A stretch of DNA of 33,883 nucleotides from NCBI GenBank assembly GCA_934746785.1, contig CAKVFO010000014.1, forward strand, positions 1 through 33,883, in the 5' to 3' direction. Source of the DNA: an uncultured Clostridium sp. (lineage in GTDB: Bacteria; Bacillota; Clostridia; Clostridiales; Clostridiaceae). Both the position numbers and the translations under genes were made by a program. Under the pieces are notes generated by a model that saw nothing but the letters and a program-made list of their open reading frames with translations, was not told where the DNA came from and did not search any database. Below, one piece after another: positions 31,555 through 33,883 of this stretch (position 1 is the first letter of the stretch; each line of letters starts with the position of its first letter).

Positions 31555-32642
31555 GGCTGTATTCTTAAATTAAGTGATAAATTAAACAAGCTATTGAAAT
31601 ATAGGTGGACGTCCTTTAAAATTCGTATTTATATAAGAATGTTCACCTTTTATAAATAATGGAGATTCTTCTGTTTTACTAAAAATATATTTAAATAATG
31701 CTAGATAATTAGCTAAATATTTAGTTGAAACACCCCTATAAACTCCTATAAATCTTTTTATATTGCTATGAAGACTATTTACTTTTTGAATATTAAAATT
31801 TTCAAAGGAATGTTGTCCTTTTGGAATAGTTATATGATTTAACTTGCAGTAAGATGATAGCGTTTTGTAAGAGAACAATCTATCTGTTATAAACGTACTT
31901 CCAGGGGTAATAGTTTTCCCGACGCTTCTTATAAGGTCATTTGAAGATGGTTTTCCCATAGCTATAGGTGCTATAAACAAGTTTCTATTATTATCAATAG
32001 CTGTTAAAACACATACTTTCTCTTTTGATATGCCTCTAAATCGTGTTTCTCCACCTCTTTTATGAGCTTTTCTTGGCATAACAAATCCATCTGATTTATG
32101 ATTACCCTTAAAATATTCTTGAAAAAAAGTTTCATCACATTGAATTTCTTTGCTTAATATTTTGCAGTTGAAATTTTCTCTTATGGCATCAAGGATTTTA
32201 TGACGCCATAAAAAAGCTGTACTAATAGATATTTTTAAAAGCTTTGAAGTTTTAGCAATAGAATATTGATTTATTAAACATTCTAAAAAATTTATCCACA
32301 CAGTTATATCTTTTTTAGTTGAGAAAATAGGTGTATTTGTAGTTTTTACAAAAGATCTTTTACATGTTTTACAGAGGTATCTTTGTACATTTTTATTTTT
32401 TCCATTCTTAACTATGTATTTATTATGACAATGAGGGCAAATTAATTCTGAATCATCTCTAGCTAAAGATAACTTTAATAAAACACTTATATCTATTATT
32501 AACTTTCTTTTGGCAGAATCACTAAAATTCTTTATCATTTCTAAAACTTCAGCGTAATTATACGAATTCAAATCAATCACTTCCTAATAAACATTTGTTA
32601 TAATGATTGACCTTTATTATCACTTTTATTCATAATACAGCC
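31555..32642 (-). mobile_element. IS1595-family insertion sequence, complete
   Basis: 1088 bp with imperfect 26-bp terminal inverted repeats: GGCTGTATTCTTAA...AAGTGATAA at the left and the same with changes (GGCTGTATTATGAA...AAGTGATAA) at the right, read inward; 21 of 26 positions agree. It contains one intact transposase gene and is bounded by the 8-bp direct repeats AAAATACT. The intact ends and duplications show a recent insertion, close to the left part of repeat copy C. Confidence 0.93.
31591..32580 (-). CDS. IS1595-family transposase
   Basis: Up to 329 residues. An N-terminal zinc ribbon (CPHCHNKYIVKNG ... YLCKTCKRSF) precedes a helix-turn-helix (SIAKTSKLLKISISTAFLWRHK) and the DDE-type core with Asp149 in IQCDETFFQEYFKG, Asp233 in FITDRLFSYKT and, near residues 268-290, VNSLHSNIKRFIGVYRGVSTKYLANYLALF, the family's third catalytic region. 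RGVSTKYL is diagnostic. Start: a TTG three codons inside the ORF is 10 bases after AGGA; the first GTG is closer to that site. Intact and probably active. Confidence 0.93.
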   Translation of the reverse strand: MIDLNSYNYAEVLEMIKNFSDSAKRKLIIDISVLLKLSLARDDSELICPHCHNKYIVKNGKNKNVQRYLCKTCKRSFVKTTNTPIFSTKKDITVWINFLECLINQYSIAKTSKLLKISISTAFLWRHKILDAIRENFNCKILSKEIQCDETFFQEYFKGNHKSDGFVMPRKAHKRGGETRFRGISKEKVCVLTAIDNNRNLFIAPIAMGKPSSNDLIRSVGKTITPGSTFITDRLFSYKTLSSYCKLNHITIPKGQHSFENFNIQKVNSLHSNIKRFIGVYRGVSTKYLANYLALFKYIFSKTEESPLFIKGEHSYINTNFKGRPPIFQ

Positions 32643-32650
32643 AAAATACT
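32643..32650. repeat. Target site duplication, right
   Basis: AAAATACT, identical to the left copy at 31547-31554. Confidence 0.9.
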
Positions 32651-32656
32651 TAAGAA

Positions 32657-32920
32657 TAGCGCAGGAAGCCACTTTATTAACGTATCTCAAAAGGTTCTAA
32701 AAGCAAAATTGGAGGATAGAAGTAATATTTTTATGCTCCAAATCACAACCAGTCGCTTAAAAATATTGCTTCCCCCTCCTTAAATACTAACGGAAATTTT
32801 GCTTTTCGGTTCTTTTGCGGCCTACAATTATTTTTTTTACGTATTGGAAAGCTTGCATATCAGAAAACCAGTAATAATCAGCAATCCCTCTCAAAAAAAG
32901 TTTTGAATTTCCTATACGTA
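32657..32920 (+). repeat. Composite terminator-associated repeat, copy C
   Basis: About 264 bp. It starts with AGCGCAGGAAGCCACTTTATTAACGTATC, then has the long hairpin part (AAAAGGTTCTAAAAGCAAAATTGGAGG to AATTTTGCTTTTCGG) and the 83-bp unit (32838-32920), which ends TTTCCTATACGTA. The left hairpin (GTGGC) present in copy A is missing; the IS1595 element sits 7 bases before it. The right end abuts the pyrE terminator. Confidence 0.9.
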
Positions 32921-32962
32921 AAAAACAACCATATCAGTTTTTATACTAATATGATTGTTTGA
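32921..32962 (-). terminator. Intrinsic terminator of pyrE
   Basis: Minus-strand ACAATCATATTAG and CTGATATGGTTGT pair (with G-T wobbles) and are followed by TTTTTTACG, the repeat end. Confidence 0.8.
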
Positions 32963-33016
32963 TTTCAACTGCTTTTTTACAACCCTTTTGCCTACAGACT
33001 GAAATAATTATAATTT

Positions 33017-33700
33017 TTATGCTTCTTCCTTAGCACCATATTGTTCATAATAGGCATCTATTCTCTTATTAATTTCATCATCTATTAAAACTTTTCCGCT
33101 AATTTCTTTGTTATAAAGATATTCTCTTACTTCAGCCATAGTTACTATAGCACATGTCTTAAATCCAAATTCTTCTCTTATCTGAGTAAGTGCTGACTTT
33201 TCAGTTTTTCCTCTTTCCATTCTATCAACTGATATTATAAGCCCTTCAACATTAACATCTCCTTGAGATTTTAAAATTGGCATTGTTTCATATATAGAAG
33301 TACCTGCTGTAGTAACGTCTTCAACTATAAGAACTCTATCTCCATCATTTATTGGACTTCCAAGTAATATTCCTTTATCGCCATGATCCTTTACTTCTTT
33401 TCTATTTGAACAATAGTTTACATCAATTCCGTACATATCAGATAAAGCAATTGTTGTTGTAACACTTAATGGAATTCCTTTATAAGCTGGTCCAAAAACT
33501 ATATTATAGTCTTCTGGAAAGTTTTCTTTTATTGCTCTTGCGTAGAACTCTCCAAGTCTTTTTAACTGACTTCCTGTTTTATAGTTCCCTGTATTAACAA
33601 AAAACGGTGTCTTTCTTCCACTCTTAGTTACAAAATCACCAAATGTTAGAACCCCACATTCAACCATAAACTCAATAAAATCTTTTTTGTATTGTTGCAT
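33017..33700 (-). CDS. pyrE: Orotate phosphoribosyltransferase
   Basis: 227 residues. Transfers the phosphoribosyl group from PRPP to orotate in de novo pyrimidine synthesis. The PRPP motif VLIVEDVTTAGTS is at residues 123-135; other marks are FFVNTGNYKTG, FGPAYKGIPLS and NRKEVKDHGDKG. The ATG at 33700 follows GGAGG by 8 bases; the longer frame extending to 33763 has no ribosome site. It is monocistronic within the window, although usually near other pyr genes, and is bounded on both sides by copies of the 83-bp repeat. Confidence 0.95.
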   Translation of the reverse strand: MQQYKKDFIEFMVECGVLTFGDFVTKSGRKTPFFVNTGNYKTGSQLKRLGEFYARAIKENFPEDYNIVFGPAYKGIPLSVTTTIALSDMYGIDVNYCSNRKEVKDHGDKGILLGSPINDGDRVLIVEDVTTAGTSIYETMPILKSQGDVNVEGLIISVDRMERGKTEKSALTQIREEFGFKTCAIVTMAEVREYLYNKEISGKVLIDDEINKRIDAYYEQYGAKEEA

Positions 33701-33798
33701 AATTTCTACCTCCAAATATCTTTTAAAACAAAGCAAAAACAATCTTGTTTTTACTTCCCCCAAAATTACTATACTTGAGACGCAATTATAATTATTTT

Positions 33799-33881
33799 AA
33801 CGTATTGGAAAGCTTGCATATCAGAAAGCCAGTAATAATCAGCACTCCCTCTCAAAAAAAGTTTTTAATTTCCTATACGTT
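33799..33881 (+). repeat. Solo 83-bp terminator-associated repeat, copy D
   Basis: A free-standing copy of the 83-bp unit with both inverted ends (AACGTATTGGAAA and TTTCCTATACGTT) and no long hairpin module. It lies about 100 bp upstream of pyrE. Same length, to the base, as the copies at 22467, 26422 and 32838. The sequence beyond the right end is outside the window, so I cannot see whether a terminator follows here too. Confidence 0.9.
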
Positions 33882-33883
33882 AA

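Noticed and set aside
31555..32642. The IS1595 element as the mover of the 83-bp repeats
   Set aside because: Its ends begin GGCTGTATT and it makes 8-bp duplications; the repeat ends are AACGTATTGGAAA with no such duplications visible.
33700..33798. A PyrR-type attenuator in the pyrE leader
   Set aside because: Only an A/T-only palindrome (AAAAACAA/TTGTTTTT) is visible; no conserved anti-antiterminator sequence was found.
22266..33881. The repeats as a CRISPR array
   Set aside because: Copies are kilobases apart, 83 to 284 bp long, without spacers or cas genes.

Overview
The window looks like chromosomal DNA of a Clostridium sensu stricto species. It is very A+T rich, its ribosome-binding sites are strong AGGAGG type, and it carries clostridial families (CD3324, YjfB, DUF4179 anti-sigma, the TIGR03915/TIGR03916 pair, LXG-type toxin cassettes). 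I cannot name the species. I saw no tRNA, rRNA, CRISPR array or prophage. Most genes lie on the minus strand.

Layout from left to right. 1-5356: gltB-gltD glutamate synthase (gltD runs off the window). 5610-7996: a secreted NlpC/P60 protein, then a divergent bcp-yaaA peroxide-defence pair. 8284-11848: a small lipoprotein, remnants of an efflux pump, a YjfB protein, the first ECF sigma/DUF4179 module and a tandem BFD-type 2Fe-2S protein. 12000-15200: a gene graveyard. It holds a collapsed LXG/type VII toxin cassette (only the LHH nuclease tail and an intact SUKH immunity gene remain), a DUF4160-DUF2442 pair and short repeated blocks. 15291-17677: a DMT-type transporter, a RaSEA-like radical SAM protein and a divergent B3/B4 tRNA-editing-like protein. 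17690-19431: a repeated small-ORF block and an ABC-F gene broken by a deletion. 19668-23137: CD3324, the second ECF sigma/DUF4179 module with a 13-codon peptide gene, a divergent peptide deformylase and a CHAP hydrolase. 23253-26169: a radical SAM/TIGR03915 DNA-repair pair behind a LexA box, and rluF. 26800-31358: a GH16+CBM3 glucanase with a LacI regulator, next to a ROK kinase and a PTS locus that has shrunk by several deletions. 31555-32642: a complete IS1595-type element with 8-bp target duplications. 33017-33700: pyrE.

The most unusual signal is a dispersed repeat. An 83-bp unit with 13-bp inverted ends (AACGTATTGGAAA / TTTCCTATACGTT) occurs four times at exactly the same length. Three copies are attached to a strongly conserved long hairpin, and there are three shortened or vestigial copies. 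In all six places where the flank is visible, the right end abuts the T-tract of a terminator, or terminator-like hairpin, that faces it from a minus-strand gene. This looks like a terminator-seeking, MITE-like element with no partner transposase in the window.

A second theme is decay by short deletions: ABC-F, RpiR/EIIC/IIA, the LXG toxin, an MFS pump and two genes with frameshifts. Regulatory links that can be read directly are the SOS box before the radical SAM pair and a near-identical 17-bp operator-like site in front of both the LacI gene and the ROK kinase operon.
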